From: CAZEER01 sp964586315
Lineage (GTDB): Bacteria > Fidelibacterota > Marinisomatia > Marinisomatales > UBA1611
Direction of reading: 5' to 3'
Length of the DNA stretch: 64,000 bases
NCBI GenBank assembly: GCA_964586315.1
Contig: CAZPHE010000001.1
Location: 62,001 to 126,000, forward strand
Part shown: piece by piece, positions 28,537-37,321 of the stretch
Layout of the letters: every line of letters begins with the position of its first letter
Position numbering within the stretch: the first letter of the stretch is position 1
The notes under the pieces: generated by a model
What the model was told of the DNA's origin: nothing
Database searches by the model: none
What the model saw: only the letters and a program-made list of their open reading frames with translations
Translations under genes and position numbers: made by a program

Positions 28537-29015
28537 TTTAGCTGTTCTGAACCATAAAAATTATTATTAGAATTAGTTTTAATTAGCTTTATTAATGGAA
28601 AACCAAAAACCGTCAGGTATGTATAGTGTTTGTTTTGTATCGGGTTGTTTTTTATTGATGTAATATTAAAAATTCCATTTTTTATTGGAAAATAATTAGA
28701 TGGCTTTGTTGCTTTTAGCGATGGATAATATAAAACGTCAGAGCCCCACAGGTCATTATAGGGGCCTAATAAATAAAACCAATTGATGTTTTTTGGGTTT
28801 TCATAATTAAATTTTTGTTTTGCACGATGTACAACATCAATATTTAAATCAAATGAAGGGTGATGCAAATAAAAAAACTGGAAGTCTTTTGATTTCACCT
28901 TAATAATGTTTGATCTAGCTTGCGTGTCTTGAAAGTTGATTAATAGATCACTGTTTTTTTGCCCAATAACTAGGCAAAAAAACATTACTAGAATAATTGT
29001 TCTTTTTGAAATCAT
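28533..29015 (-). CDS. Secreted protein of unknown function, first gene of the BtaA-like operon
   Basis: A 160-residue protein with a signal peptide ('IILVMFFCLVIGQ') and then a soluble domain rich in aromatic residues ('FQFFYLHHPSFDLN', 'INWFYLLGPYNDLWGSDVLYYP'). I do not recognise a family. The stop overlaps the ATG of the aminocarboxypropyltransferase gene as ATGA, so it is very likely part of the same operon. It may be a periplasmic partner in transport or binding of the product. It has no lipobox. Confidence 0.7.
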   Translation of the reverse strand: MISKRTIILVMFFCLVIGQKNSDLLINFQDTQARSNIIKVKSKDFQFFYLHHPSFDLNIDVVHRAKQKFNYENPKNINWFYLLGPYNDLWGSDVLYYPSLKATKPSNYFPIKNGIFNITSIKNNPIQNKHYTYLTVFGFPLIKLIKTNSNNNFYGSEQLK

Positions 29016-29299
29016 CTATAGATTACAACCATAATTTTTTTATATAGCCGTTAATTAAAAATTAATAAAAAATTAATTTTACTAAAGCTTAGTTTAATAA
29101 ATATCCCACAAAAATAAACGAATATTTTTTTATGTTATATTATTTTATTCTGCTTGCCAACCATGTTTGTTATAATTTGTTTTTACTGGAAACCCTTTCC
29201 AACTCCTTGTATATTCCTAGGATGTGCTTATCATTCATATATGGAAAATTGGGCGCAGTACAAAACTTAAAAATATAATTTAACTTAAAATATTTCATA
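29016..29299. promoter_or_regulatory. Divergent intergenic region between the two lipid-type operons
   Basis: This 284-base gap holds the start sides of two operons running in opposite directions. For the plus strand there is an extended -10 type element TGTTATAAT at 29168-29176, about 120 bases before the HMG-CoA reductase start; no good -35 accompanies it. The left 90 bases are almost pure A/T. No ORF or RNA gene is visible. A shared control region for both operons is possible but unproven. Confidence 0.4.
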
Positions 29300-30460
29300 A
29301 TGAGCGAGGAAACAAACGGGCGCAACGTATCAATTCCAAGGGGATATAACCCCGAAGATACAAGCGCAAGAAAAGAATGGGTTAAAAAATTTTCTGGGAT
29401 TGAGATTGATGATTCCCTAAAAGACAAAGAAGGTGACCTGCAAGGAATTATAGAAAACCACGTGGGTTTTATGAAAATTCCAATGGCAATTGTTGGCCCT
29501 CTAATTATAGACGGAACTTATGCAAAAGGTGAGTTTTGCATACCTCTTTGCACTTTAGAGGGAACCTTAGCAATGTCAATGAATCGCGGAATTTATGCGT
29601 CTGCTCTATGTGGCGGAACAAAGGTAAAACATTTCAGACAAGAACTTTCTCGCGCACCCGTTTTTATATTTGACAGCCTTCATGATAGCGCAAAGTTTCA
29701 AACATGGATCTCAAAAAACGAGACTAAAATAAAAACAGTTGCCGAAAGCACAACCAACCACGGTAAAGTGTTGAGAATTGATCAATATACTGTTCAAAAT
29801 TACGTTATACTTGATATAGTAATGGACACCAGTAACGCTGCGGGGCAGAACATGGTTACGCTTGCTGCACAGGTTGCCTGCGAGTTTATCCAAAAAGAAA
29901 CAAATCACAATTATTTTCTAGAATCCAATATTAATAGTGATAAAAAAGCATCTGTTAGAAATATGCTTTTAGGCCGAGGGCATGGAGTAACAGCAGAAAC
30001 AACTATAAAAAACAATGTGATGGGTCGAATTCTAAAAATGGATCCCGATATTTTATTTAACTCCTGGGGGTTTTTTCCAATAGTTTCAAGTATGGCAGGA
30101 ACACATGGAAATGGGTTACATGTTTCCAATGCTCTCACAGCGATATACTTAGCGACAGGGCAAGACGCTGCGTGTGCCGCAGAAAACAGCATAGCACATG
30201 TGGGGCTTGAGAAAAGAGACGACGCACTAAAATTCAAACTTACTCTTCCCTCTTTGACCGTTGGAACAGTGGGAGGTGGAACTAGATTAAAAATGCAAAA
30301 ACGGAACCTAGAATTGTTGGGTTGTACTGAAGGTGAACACTCTTCTCGTAAGCTTGCTGAAATTATAGCTGGAGCAGCTCTTGCATTAGAAATATCCCTT
30401 ATTTGCGCAATTGCTTCTCACACTTGGACCGACGCCCATATGAAATATGGTAGAAAATAA
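29300..30460 (+). CDS. Hydroxymethylglutaryl-CoA reductase, class I-like
   Basis: A 386-residue soluble HMG-CoA reductase, the enzyme that makes mevalonate for isoprenoids. Catalytic features are present: Glu in 'CTLEGTLAMSMNRG', Lys in 'SDKKASVRNMLLGRGHG', Asp in 'ATGQDAACAAENS' and a C-terminal His in 'AIASHTWTDAHMKYGRK'. 'MAGTHGNGLHVSNAL', 'TVGGGTRL' and 'DTSNAAGQNM' are further family blocks. The pattern is closer to class I (eukaryote/archaeal type) than to the class II Pseudomonas type, and there is no membrane anchor. It opens the plus-strand operon, eight bases ahead of PlsC. Confidence 0.95.
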   Translation: MSEETNGRNVSIPRGYNPEDTSARKEWVKKFSGIEIDDSLKDKEGDLQGIIENHVGFMKIPMAIVGPLIIDGTYAKGEFCIPLCTLEGTLAMSMNRGIYASALCGGTKVKHFRQELSRAPVFIFDSLHDSAKFQTWISKNETKIKTVAESTTNHGKVLRIDQYTVQNYVILDIVMDTSNAAGQNMVTLAAQVACEFIQKETNHNYFLESNINSDKKASVRNMLLGRGHGVTAETTIKNNVMGRILKMDPDILFNSWGFFPIVSSMAGTHGNGLHVSNALTAIYLATGQDAACAAENSIAHVGLEKRDDALKFKLTLPSLTVGTVGGGTRLKMQKRNLELLGCTEGEHSSRKLAEIIAGAALALEISLICAIASHTWTDAHMKYGRK

Positions 30461-30468
30461 AAATATTT

Positions 30469-31200
30469 ATGGTGGATGTGCTTCAAAACCCAAAATACTC
30501 TTATCTTTTGGGAAAACAGCCGTTTTATTATAAAGCATTAAAAATATTATTTTATTATTACTGTAAAACTGTTTTTTCCTTTTACACGCCTCTAAAAGTT
30601 ACTGGTCGACAAAATTTGCCTGATTCATCTTTCATTTTTTGTAGTAACCACAATAGCCACATGGATGTAGCTCTATTATCCGCAGCTGCAAAAAAAAGTT
30701 TTAATTTTTTTGGAATGCTAGCAGCAAGAGACTATTGGTTCGATAGTTGGATGAGGCGAGTTGCTATTAATTCTGTTATGAACTTGATTCCTGTTGATAG
30801 AAAAGTTGGTGGGGTCCGGAAACTTCCAATTGAAGACACACTAAAGCTTTGCCGTGCTTTTATGGACTACAACAAAAGAAACCTTGTTTTATTCCCCGAA
30901 GGAACCCGTGGAGAACCCGGGACAATTTTACCTTTTAAAAAAGGTGCAGCTTCTTTTTCAATAAATCTAAACAAGCCTATTTTACCTGCGGTAATACATG
31001 GCTCCCATAAGTCTTGGGCTAAAAACAAGTTTTTTATGCGACCAACAAAAATACATGTATACATTCTCAAGCCTATTTATCCCAATGAATTTATTAAAAA
31101 CCGGCCTTTATCTGAAAAAGAACATGAAGCTGCTATTGAAAAAATGACTAACACACTAGAAAAAACAATAAAAGAAAAGGCAAACGAACTTTATGGATAA
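30469..31200 (+). CDS. 1-acyl-sn-glycerol-3-phosphate acyltransferase (PlsC family)
   Basis: A 243-residue acyltransferase. Block I is 'SNHNSHMDVALL' (H-x4-D catalytic pair), block II 'NSVMNLIPVDRK' and block III 'LFPEGTRGEPG', followed by 'PAVIHGS'. These enzymes add an acyl chain to lysophosphatidate or a related glycerol phosphate at the inner membrane. It lies between HMG-CoA reductase and the AGPS homologue and overlaps the latter by eight bases, so it may acylate sn-2 of a 1-alkyl-glycerol-3-phosphate rather than ordinary lyso-PA. A second PlsC homologue lies at 38213-38950. Substrate is inferred from context only. Confidence 0.9.
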   Translation: MVDVLQNPKYSYLLGKQPFYYKALKILFYYYCKTVFSFYTPLKVTGRQNLPDSSFIFCSNHNSHMDVALLSAAAKKSFNFFGMLAARDYWFDSWMRRVAINSVMNLIPVDRKVGGVRKLPIEDTLKLCRAFMDYNKRNLVLFPEGTRGEPGTILPFKKGAASFSINLNKPILPAVIHGSHKSWAKNKFFMRPTKIHVYILKPIYPNEFIKNRPLSEKEHEAAIEKMTNTLEKTIKEKANELYG

Positions 31201-32953
31201 AAAGGAAAAGTTTTTTGGCATAAACGAAACTAACTGGGGTCATAAATGGGGATTCAAAGATTCTGGTTTTATTATTAATAGTGATAAATCTGTTATTTTT
31301 TCTGGAAACAGATATGATCTTTGTGGAAAACGACTGCCAAGTTTAATCCCATTTATTGAAGAAATGTTAGAAATTGAGTTTAAGACCCAGCCTATAATAA
31401 CAGAAATAAAAAAGAAAGAAGTGGATGCGCAAACAGTTAATCAAGCATTTATGGACGATATAAAAACATGCTTTGAAAAAGACCATTATACAAGTGAAGA
31501 TAATGAACGATTGCTGCATAGTCATGGACAAACGTCTTCAGATGAGGTTTATAAGGTATTATACTCAAAATTGAAAAAGTTTTCAGATCTTGTTTTTTAT
31601 GTAGAAACAGAGGATAATGTTATAAAACTTATTGAACTTGCAAAAAAGCACAACGTTTGTCTTGTTCCATATGGCGGTGGAACAAGTGTTTCCAATGCTT
31701 TAAAACTTCCAGAAAGCGAAGAAAGAATGATAGTTTCAGTTGATACTAGAAGAATGAAAACCATAGAGTTTTTGGACAAAGAAAATCTTTTAGTAACAGC
31801 ACAAGCTGGAATTACAGGGTTAATGCTAGAAAAAGAATTGAATAAAAAAGGGTTTACAGTTGGTCATGAGCCTGATAGTATTGAATTTTCCACTCTTGGG
31901 GGTTGGATATCAACTAACGCTGCTGGAATGAAAAAAAACAAATATGGGAACATCGAAGATATTGTCCAAAACGTTACAATGATCACGCCTAGTGGAATAA
32001 TAAGTCAAAAAAAACCCCTTACCAGATCATCAATTGGCATTAAACCACAAAATTTATTATTTGGTTCCGAGGGAAACATAGGAATAATTACAAAAGCCAC
32101 ATTAAAAATACACGCATTGCCAGAAATTTCAACCTTTGAATCAATCGTTTTTCATGATTGGGATACTGGTTTAAAGTTTATGGAAGAACTAGTACACACA
32201 ACCTCAAGTTTGCCCGCAAGCACCAGGCTTATGGACAACCTGCAATTAAAACTTGGCAACACGCTTAAAGAGGAAAAAGGAGGTGTAGATAAATTCATAG
32301 ATCAAGCAAAAAAATATATTCTTTTTAATCTTAAGGGATTTGATCCTGAAAAAATTGTTGGTGGTGTCTTTAAAATAGAAGGAACAAAAAGTGAAGCAAG
32401 TTATCAAAGAAAACTCTTGGTTGCTCTAGCAAAAAAACACAACGGAGTTTTAGCTGGAGGTTCACAAGGAAAAAGCGGATACAACGTAACAGCAGTCGTT
32501 GCTTACATAAGAGAGTTAATCTTCACTCAAAACATAATTGGCGAAACCTTAGAAACGGCTGTTCCTTGGTCTAATATTAATCAGGTTCGAAATGCTGTTA
32601 TCGCAGAAGTCGTCCGCCTTCATAAAGAAAACGGACTTCCGGGAAAACCTTTCTTTTGTTCTAGGATCTCTAAAATATATCACAGCGGAGTTTGTATGTA
32701 TAATACTATGGCGATGAGTTTTAAAAAGGTTGAAAATCCTGAAATTGTTTTTAGTAGAATAGAACATCAACTGAGGGCTGTGATAATAGATAATGGCGGA
32801 TCAATTTCTCACCACCATGGTGTTGGCAAGTCAAGAAAGGACTATATGGGAAAAACTCTTTCCAATGGAAGTATTTCGGTGCTAAAAGATATTAAAAACT
32901 CTCAAGACCCAAAAAATATTTTTGGTATAAGAAACAATGTTTTTAATAAGTAG
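31193..32953 (+). CDS. Alkyldihydroxyacetonephosphate synthase (AGPS) homologue, FAD-dependent
   Basis: A 586-residue FAD enzyme resembling eukaryotic AGPS over its whole length, not only in the FAD domain. N-terminal 'WGHKWGFKDSGFI' and 'GKRLPSLIPFI', the FAD loop 'VPYGGGTSVSNAL' near 160, 'GHEPDSIEFSTLGGWISTNA' near 225, 'MKKNKYGNIEDIV', 'GSEGNIGIIT' and the active-site 'SISHHHGVGKSRK' near 537 all follow AGPS. AGPS swaps the acyl chain of acyl-DHAP for a fatty alcohol, forming the ether bond of alkyl lipids. Glycolate oxidase-type (GlcD) enzymes share the fold but lack the triple-His block and N-domain. It sits in an operon with PlsC and an SDR, as expected for ether lipid synthesis. Confidence 0.88.
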   Translation: MDKKEKFFGINETNWGHKWGFKDSGFIINSDKSVIFSGNRYDLCGKRLPSLIPFIEEMLEIEFKTQPIITEIKKKEVDAQTVNQAFMDDIKTCFEKDHYTSEDNERLLHSHGQTSSDEVYKVLYSKLKKFSDLVFYVETEDNVIKLIELAKKHNVCLVPYGGGTSVSNALKLPESEERMIVSVDTRRMKTIEFLDKENLLVTAQAGITGLMLEKELNKKGFTVGHEPDSIEFSTLGGWISTNAAGMKKNKYGNIEDIVQNVTMITPSGIISQKKPLTRSSIGIKPQNLLFGSEGNIGIITKATLKIHALPEISTFESIVFHDWDTGLKFMEELVHTTSSLPASTRLMDNLQLKLGNTLKEEKGGVDKFIDQAKKYILFNLKGFDPEKIVGGVFKIEGTKSEASYQRKLLVALAKKHNGVLAGGSQGKSGYNVTAVVAYIRELIFTQNIIGETLETAVPWSNINQVRNAVIAEVVRLHKENGLPGKPFFCSRISKIYHSGVCMYNTMAMSFKKVENPEIVFSRIEHQLRAVIIDNGGSISHHHGVGKSRKDYMGKTLSNGSISVLKDIKNSQDPKNIFGIRNNVFNK

Positions 32954-32981
32954 CCGATCAATTTATTAAGGTTGTAAAAAC

Positions 32982-33785
32982 TTGATCTTAAATGAAAAAG
33001 TTTTTATTGTTACTGGAGCATCTTCGGGCATAGGTGAAGAGATTTCAAAACAACTAGCACTAAAAGGTGCAAAAGTTGTTTGTGCAGCAAGACGAATAAA
33101 AGAACTTGAGCGGGTTAGAAATTCAATTCTTACTCTAGGTGGTCAAGCCATTTGTTTAAAAATTGATATTGACCAGCAAAAAAACTGTGAAACGCTTATT
33201 AGCCAAAGCATTAAGGAATATGGAAAATTGGATGGCTTGGTGCTAAATGCTGGTATAAGCATGTGGGCAAAGTTTGATGAAATAAAAAACATCGGATTCT
33301 TTAAAGACCTGATCCAAACTAATTATCTTGGAGCGGTTTATTGTGTTCATGCTGCATTACCCCATCTAAAGAGATCAAAAGGAAAGATCATCAGCTGCTC
33401 TACCGGTCAAGCATTGATGGGGTTTCCTAATCACTCTGGTTATGTGGCCTCTAAACACGCTCTTCATGGTTTTTTATCTACACTGGCAATAGAAAACAAA
33501 AACGAAATTACAATTCTCGAAGCAGTCCTCAGTTGGATACGCGGAACAAATCTTAGGCAAAATTCTTTCGGACCAAGCGGAAAAAGTAAAAATAAAACAA
33601 TCAGAAAACACACTAAAGAATCTGTAAGTCTTAAAGAGTGCGTAAGAAGAATAATTAACGCCATAGAAAAGGATAAAACCACTGTTTACATTCCGAAAAA
33701 GCTCTCCCTTATTCCTTTTCTAAAAATGTTTTTTAAAAACTTTCTTGATAAAAAAGTGTCTAGTGCGATAAATAAAAACAAATAA
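32982..33785 (+). CDS. Short-chain dehydrogenase/reductase
   Basis: A 267-residue classical SDR. The cofactor motif 'TGASSGIGEEIS' is near the N-terminus, 'LVLNAGISM' supplies the NAG motif, and the active site is Ser in 'IISCSTGQAL' with Tyr-x-x-x-Lys in 'GYVASKHAL'. An Arg after the second strand ('CAARRIKE') favours NADPH. It starts with TTG at 32982, preceded by AAGG. Placed straight after the AGPS homologue, it could be the alkyl/acyl-DHAP reductase that makes 1-alkyl-glycerol-3-phosphate; the DHRS7/AYR1-like SDRs do this type of reaction in other systems. That assignment is inference. Confidence 0.85.
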   Translation: MILNEKVFIVTGASSGIGEEISKQLALKGAKVVCAARRIKELERVRNSILTLGGQAICLKIDIDQQKNCETLISQSIKEYGKLDGLVLNAGISMWAKFDEIKNIGFFKDLIQTNYLGAVYCVHAALPHLKRSKGKIISCSTGQALMGFPNHSGYVASKHALHGFLSTLAIENKNEITILEAVLSWIRGTNLRQNSFGPSGKSKNKTIRKHTKESVSLKECVRRIINAIEKDKTTVYIPKKLSLIPFLKMFFKNFLDKKVSSAINKNK

Positions 33786-33798
33786 AGATTACAGATAT

Positions 33799-34614
33799 AT
33801 GATACAAAAAATACTTGTTTGGTTTATTCATCTTGGTCCAAACACCAAACGTTGGTTTTGGAAGGCTTGGTATAACCTTTTTGCAAGAAAATCCCGCGAT
33901 CTTAATTTCCAGTTTATGAACTATGGATATTCCTCTGACGGGTTTCATCCCCATTTGTCAGACCGCGATGAAGCAGAACGATATCCGATTCATCTTTACC
34001 ATCACACCGTGACACAAACCAACGTTAAAAATAAAACCGTTTTGGAAGTCGGATCTGGGCGAGGGGGTGGTCTGTCCTATATTGTTCGATATCTCAAACC
34101 AGAGTCTGCGGTTGGTTTAGACATTTCTAAAGATGCCGTTCTGTTGTGTAATGATCTATATAAGAAAAAAAACCTTTCTTTTGTTGAAGGGGACTCTGAA
34201 AACCTTCCTTTTCCAAAAAACACATTTGACATACTTTTAAACATAGAATCTTCTCATTGTTATGGAAATCTGAATATTTTTTTATCTGAAGTATGCCGAG
34301 TATTAAAACCTCGAGGAGTGTTTCTTTGGTGTGATTTTCGTACTCCCAAGGAAATGGAAAATTTGTTTAATCTTTTTTCCCAATCAGAATTAAAAAAGAT
34401 AAAAGAAACCAATATAACTCCAAACATTATTGCAGCCTTAGATATTTTATCTGTTTCTAGAAAAGAAAAAATAATTACCCATGTTCCTCGATTAATTAGA
34501 GACCTTTTTATGACATATGCGGGAATTAAAGGAAGTTCCGTATATCGCGCATTCCATGCTGGAGATTTAGTTTATAAAAGTGCGGCTTTTCAAAAACTTG
34601 ATAAAAATAATTAA
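33799..34614 (+). CDS. Class I SAM-dependent methyltransferase
   Basis: A 271-residue methyltransferase. Motif I is 'VLEVGSGRGGGLSYI' with acidic loop 'AVGLDISKDAV', motif 'FVEGDSENLPFPKNTFDIL', and 'VCRVLKPRGVFLWCDF' downstream. The N-terminal 'HPHLSDRDEAERYPIHLYHH' resembles the phthiotriol dimycocerosate and related lipid/polyketide methyltransferases. It follows the SDR by 13 bases. It might methylate a lipid headgroup or polar end made by this cluster, but a small-molecule role is equally allowed. Confidence 0.85.
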   Translation: MIQKILVWFIHLGPNTKRWFWKAWYNLFARKSRDLNFQFMNYGYSSDGFHPHLSDRDEAERYPIHLYHHTVTQTNVKNKTVLEVGSGRGGGLSYIVRYLKPESAVGLDISKDAVLLCNDLYKKKNLSFVEGDSENLPFPKNTFDILLNIESSHCYGNLNIFLSEVCRVLKPRGVFLWCDFRTPKEMENLFNLFSQSELKKIKETNITPNIIAALDILSVSRKEKIITHVPRLIRDLFMTYAGIKGSSVYRAFHAGDLVYKSAAFQKLDKNN

Positions 34615-34623
34615 TTTTTATAC

Positions 34624-35910
34624 ATGAAACTTTTACTTTTTTTACCAATTCTGTTTTCTCCCCTTTTTGCTAAGCTAACTATAATTCAGTGCGGTGTTTT
34701 AATTGATGGTGTGTCCGATGGTAGTTCTACTGTCAAATCTATCTTAGTGGAAAACCATGAAATAATTGATGTTGTTGATGGTTATGTAGATCCCGGGAAG
34801 GGAGATTTGGCGATTGACCTTAATGAATATACTGTTTTACCCGGTTTAATTGATACACATGTTCACCTTTCTGGAGAGTCTAACCCTTCAAAATATATGG
34901 ACCGATTTACGATGGATCTAGATGATTACGCATACCAATCAATAAAATTCGCAAAAAAAACACTTATGGCAGGGTTTACAACCGTGAGAGATCTTGGTGG
35001 CCCTGTTAATACATCTTTGCGTGATGCAATAAACAAAGAACACCTTATAGGCCCTAGAATATTTAGCGCAGGAAAATCTTTAGCATCCACTGGTGGGCAC
35101 GGAGACCCAACCAACGGAATGAAATTTAACTTAATGGGTGACCCCGGACCAAAAGATGGGGTTTTAAATGGGGTATCAGAAGCGATTAAAGCCGTAAGGC
35201 AGCGTTATAAAAATGGAGCAGATCTTATAAAAATAACAGCCACGGGAGGTGTTTTAAGTATCGCAAAAAATGGAGAAAACCCTCAGCTTAAAGAAGATGA
35301 AATACGAGCTATTGTTGAAACAGCTAAAGATTATGACATGCATGTAGCTGCACACGCACATGGGCCAGAAGGAATAAAAAGAGCCATAAAATCAGGTGTT
35401 CGATCTATTGAACATGGAACCCTTATGGATGAAGAAACAATAAACCTTCTAAAAAAACATGGAACATACTATGTCCCCACTATTTCTGCGGGTGAATTTG
35501 TTGCCAAAAAAGCAGCTATTGATGGTTATTATCCAGAAATAATTCGCCCAAAAGCAAAAAAAATAGGCCCACAAATTAAAGAGACTTTTAAATTGGCTTA
35601 TAAATCCGGGGTTAAAATCGCATTTGGAACAGATTCGGGGGTTTCAACGCATGGAGAAAATGCAAATGAATTTGTTTATATGGTTCAAGGAGGAATGAGT
35701 CCAATGGAGGCTATTGTTTCTGCAACAAAAACAGCTGCTGAACTATTAAAAATCAACGAGTCCTTAGGAACAATAGAACCTGGAAAAAAAGCAGACATTA
35801 TTGCTGTTAGAGGTAACCCATTAGATGATATTTCTGCTTTAAAAAACGTTGTGTTTGTTATGAAAAAAGGGACGATATACAAAAACACCAATAAAAAAAG
35901 TCAATTGTGA
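34624..35910 (+). CDS. Exported metal-dependent amidohydrolase (prolidase-like)
   Basis: A 428-residue amidohydrolase with signal peptide ('LLLFLPILFSPLFA'). Metal ligands and catalytic residues are complete: 'LIDTHVHLSGE', a carbamylated-type Lys in 'DLIKITATGG', 'VAAHAHG', 'SIEHGTLM' and 'FGTDSGVSTHGENA'. The C-terminal 'GTIEPGKKADIIAVRGNPL' is standard. Close families include Xaa-Pro dipeptidases and imidazolonepropionase-like enzymes, and exported versions often cleave proline dipeptides. The gene is four bases from the next, an M20 peptidase, suggesting joint peptide processing. Confidence 0.88.
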   Translation: MKLLLFLPILFSPLFAKLTIIQCGVLIDGVSDGSSTVKSILVENHEIIDVVDGYVDPGKGDLAIDLNEYTVLPGLIDTHVHLSGESNPSKYMDRFTMDLDDYAYQSIKFAKKTLMAGFTTVRDLGGPVNTSLRDAINKEHLIGPRIFSAGKSLASTGGHGDPTNGMKFNLMGDPGPKDGVLNGVSEAIKAVRQRYKNGADLIKITATGGVLSIAKNGENPQLKEDEIRAIVETAKDYDMHVAAHAHGPEGIKRAIKSGVRSIEHGTLMDEETINLLKKHGTYYVPTISAGEFVAKKAAIDGYYPEIIRPKAKKIGPQIKETFKLAYKSGVKIAFGTDSGVSTHGENANEFVYMVQGGMSPMEAIVSATKTAAELLKINESLGTIEPGKKADIIAVRGNPLDDISALKNVVFVMKKGTIYKNTNKKSQL

Positions 35911-35913
35911 TAA

Positions 35914-37317
35914 ATGGATAATAAAAAACTAAAAGTAAATATAAATAATTTTTGGGAAAAAGAAATTATTCCTGCTCTTTTTGATTATATAAAAATACCA
36001 AACAAATCCCCCTCCTTTGATCCGAATTGGAAAAAAAACGGATATATGGATAAAGTATTAACTCTAGCAACTAACTGGATAAATAAACACCTGCCAAAGG
36101 GTGCTACATTAATTGTAAAAGAAACGCCGGGAAAAACACCTTTAATAATGGTTGATCTTGCAGGCCAAAAAAAGGGGAATGTCTTGATGTATGGCCATCT
36201 AGATAAACAACCAGAAATGAAAGGTTGGGATAGTGATAAAGGACCGTGGAAACCTGTTTTAATAAATGAACAGCTGTATGGGAGAGGGGGGGCCGATGAC
36301 GGATATGCTCTTTTTTGTTCATTGGGTGCAATAAAAGCACTTCAAGAACAAGGAGTTGCTTTACCTAGAATATTAACCCTTATAGAATTTAGTGAAGAAA
36401 GCGGCTCTCCAGATCTTCCGCATTATATGGATCTGTGTTCAGATACGATTGGATCCCCAGATCTTGTTGTTTGCTTAGACTCTGGAGCAGGTGATTATAA
36501 GAGGTTTTGGACAACTACATCTTTGCGTGGCTTAATTGGTATGTCTTTGCGTGTCGATGTATTAAGGGAAGGGGTTCACTCTGGCAGCGCAAGTGGCTAT
36601 GTCCCTTCATCTTTTAGGGTGGCCCGGAAAATTTTATCTCGTATAGAAAATGAAAACACCGGTGAAATTCTTTTGGAAGAACTAAAAACAAAGATTCCAA
36701 AAACAAGAATTAAAGAAGCAGAAAAGTTGGTAGGTATAATTGGAAATGACCTGATGGTAGAATTTCCTTGGAAAGAAAAAATGAAACCATCAACAGATAG
36801 CCTCGTAGATGGTATCTTAAGAAGGACTTGGAAACCCGCACTTTCAGTTGTTGGTGCAAGCGGTCTACCGCACCCAGAAAATGCAGGAAACGTATTGCGT
36901 CCTTTTACAGAGTTACAACTATCAATTAGAATTCCTCCAGGAATTAATCATATAAAAGCAAAAAATGCGCTTAAAAAAACTATTTTAGACAACCCTCCAT
37001 ATAATGCAAGTGTTTCTCTTTCCTTTGATGAGCCCGCAGCCGGGTGGAGCGCTCCAAAAACAAAACCCTGGCTATTAAATTCAATAGAAACTGCATCAGA
37101 AAATTTTTTTAAAAAATCACCTGGGTCTTTGGGGGAAGGAGGAACAATTCCTTTTATGGCAATGTTAGGCAACCAGTTTCCAAAAGCCCAGTTTGTAATT
37201 ACTGGAGTACTGGGACCAAATTCAAACGCTCATGGACCAAATGAATTTTTACAAATACCTTACGCTAAAAACCTAACAGCTTGCATAGCTTCAATTATAA
37301 ATGATTTTCCTGGTTAA
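35914..37317 (+). CDS. M20-family metallo(di)peptidase
   Basis: A 467-residue zinc peptidase. Ligands are visible: His in 'VLMYGHLDKQPEM', Asp in 'GRGGADDGYALF', Glu-Glu in 'FSEESGSPDL' and Asp in 'VCLDSGAGD', with the last His in 'NSNAHGPNEFL'. The lid/dimerisation domain contains 'VHSGSASGYVPSSF'. The large size and 'GWDSDKGPW' motif match the cytosolic non-specific dipeptidase/carnosinase-like (CNDP) branch. There is no signal peptide. It lies in the same operon as the exported amidohydrolase. Confidence 0.9.
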   Translation: MDNKKLKVNINNFWEKEIIPALFDYIKIPNKSPSFDPNWKKNGYMDKVLTLATNWINKHLPKGATLIVKETPGKTPLIMVDLAGQKKGNVLMYGHLDKQPEMKGWDSDKGPWKPVLINEQLYGRGGADDGYALFCSLGAIKALQEQGVALPRILTLIEFSEESGSPDLPHYMDLCSDTIGSPDLVVCLDSGAGDYKRFWTTTSLRGLIGMSLRVDVLREGVHSGSASGYVPSSFRVARKILSRIENENTGEILLEELKTKIPKTRIKEAEKLVGIIGNDLMVEFPWKEKMKPSTDSLVDGILRRTWKPALSVVGASGLPHPENAGNVLRPFTELQLSIRIPPGINHIKAKNALKKTILDNPPYNASVSLSFDEPAAGWSAPKTKPWLLNSIETASENFFKKSPGSLGEGGTIPFMAMLGNQFPKAQFVITGVLGPNSNAHGPNEFLQIPYAKNLTACIASIINDFPG

Positions 37318-37321
37318 ATAA

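Noticed and set aside
27574..34614. Canonical BtaA-BtaB betaine lipid synthesis
   Set aside because: No BtaB-type N-trimethyltransferase is fused or adjacent; the methyltransferase at 33799 resembles another subfamily, so only a related or novel product is suggested.
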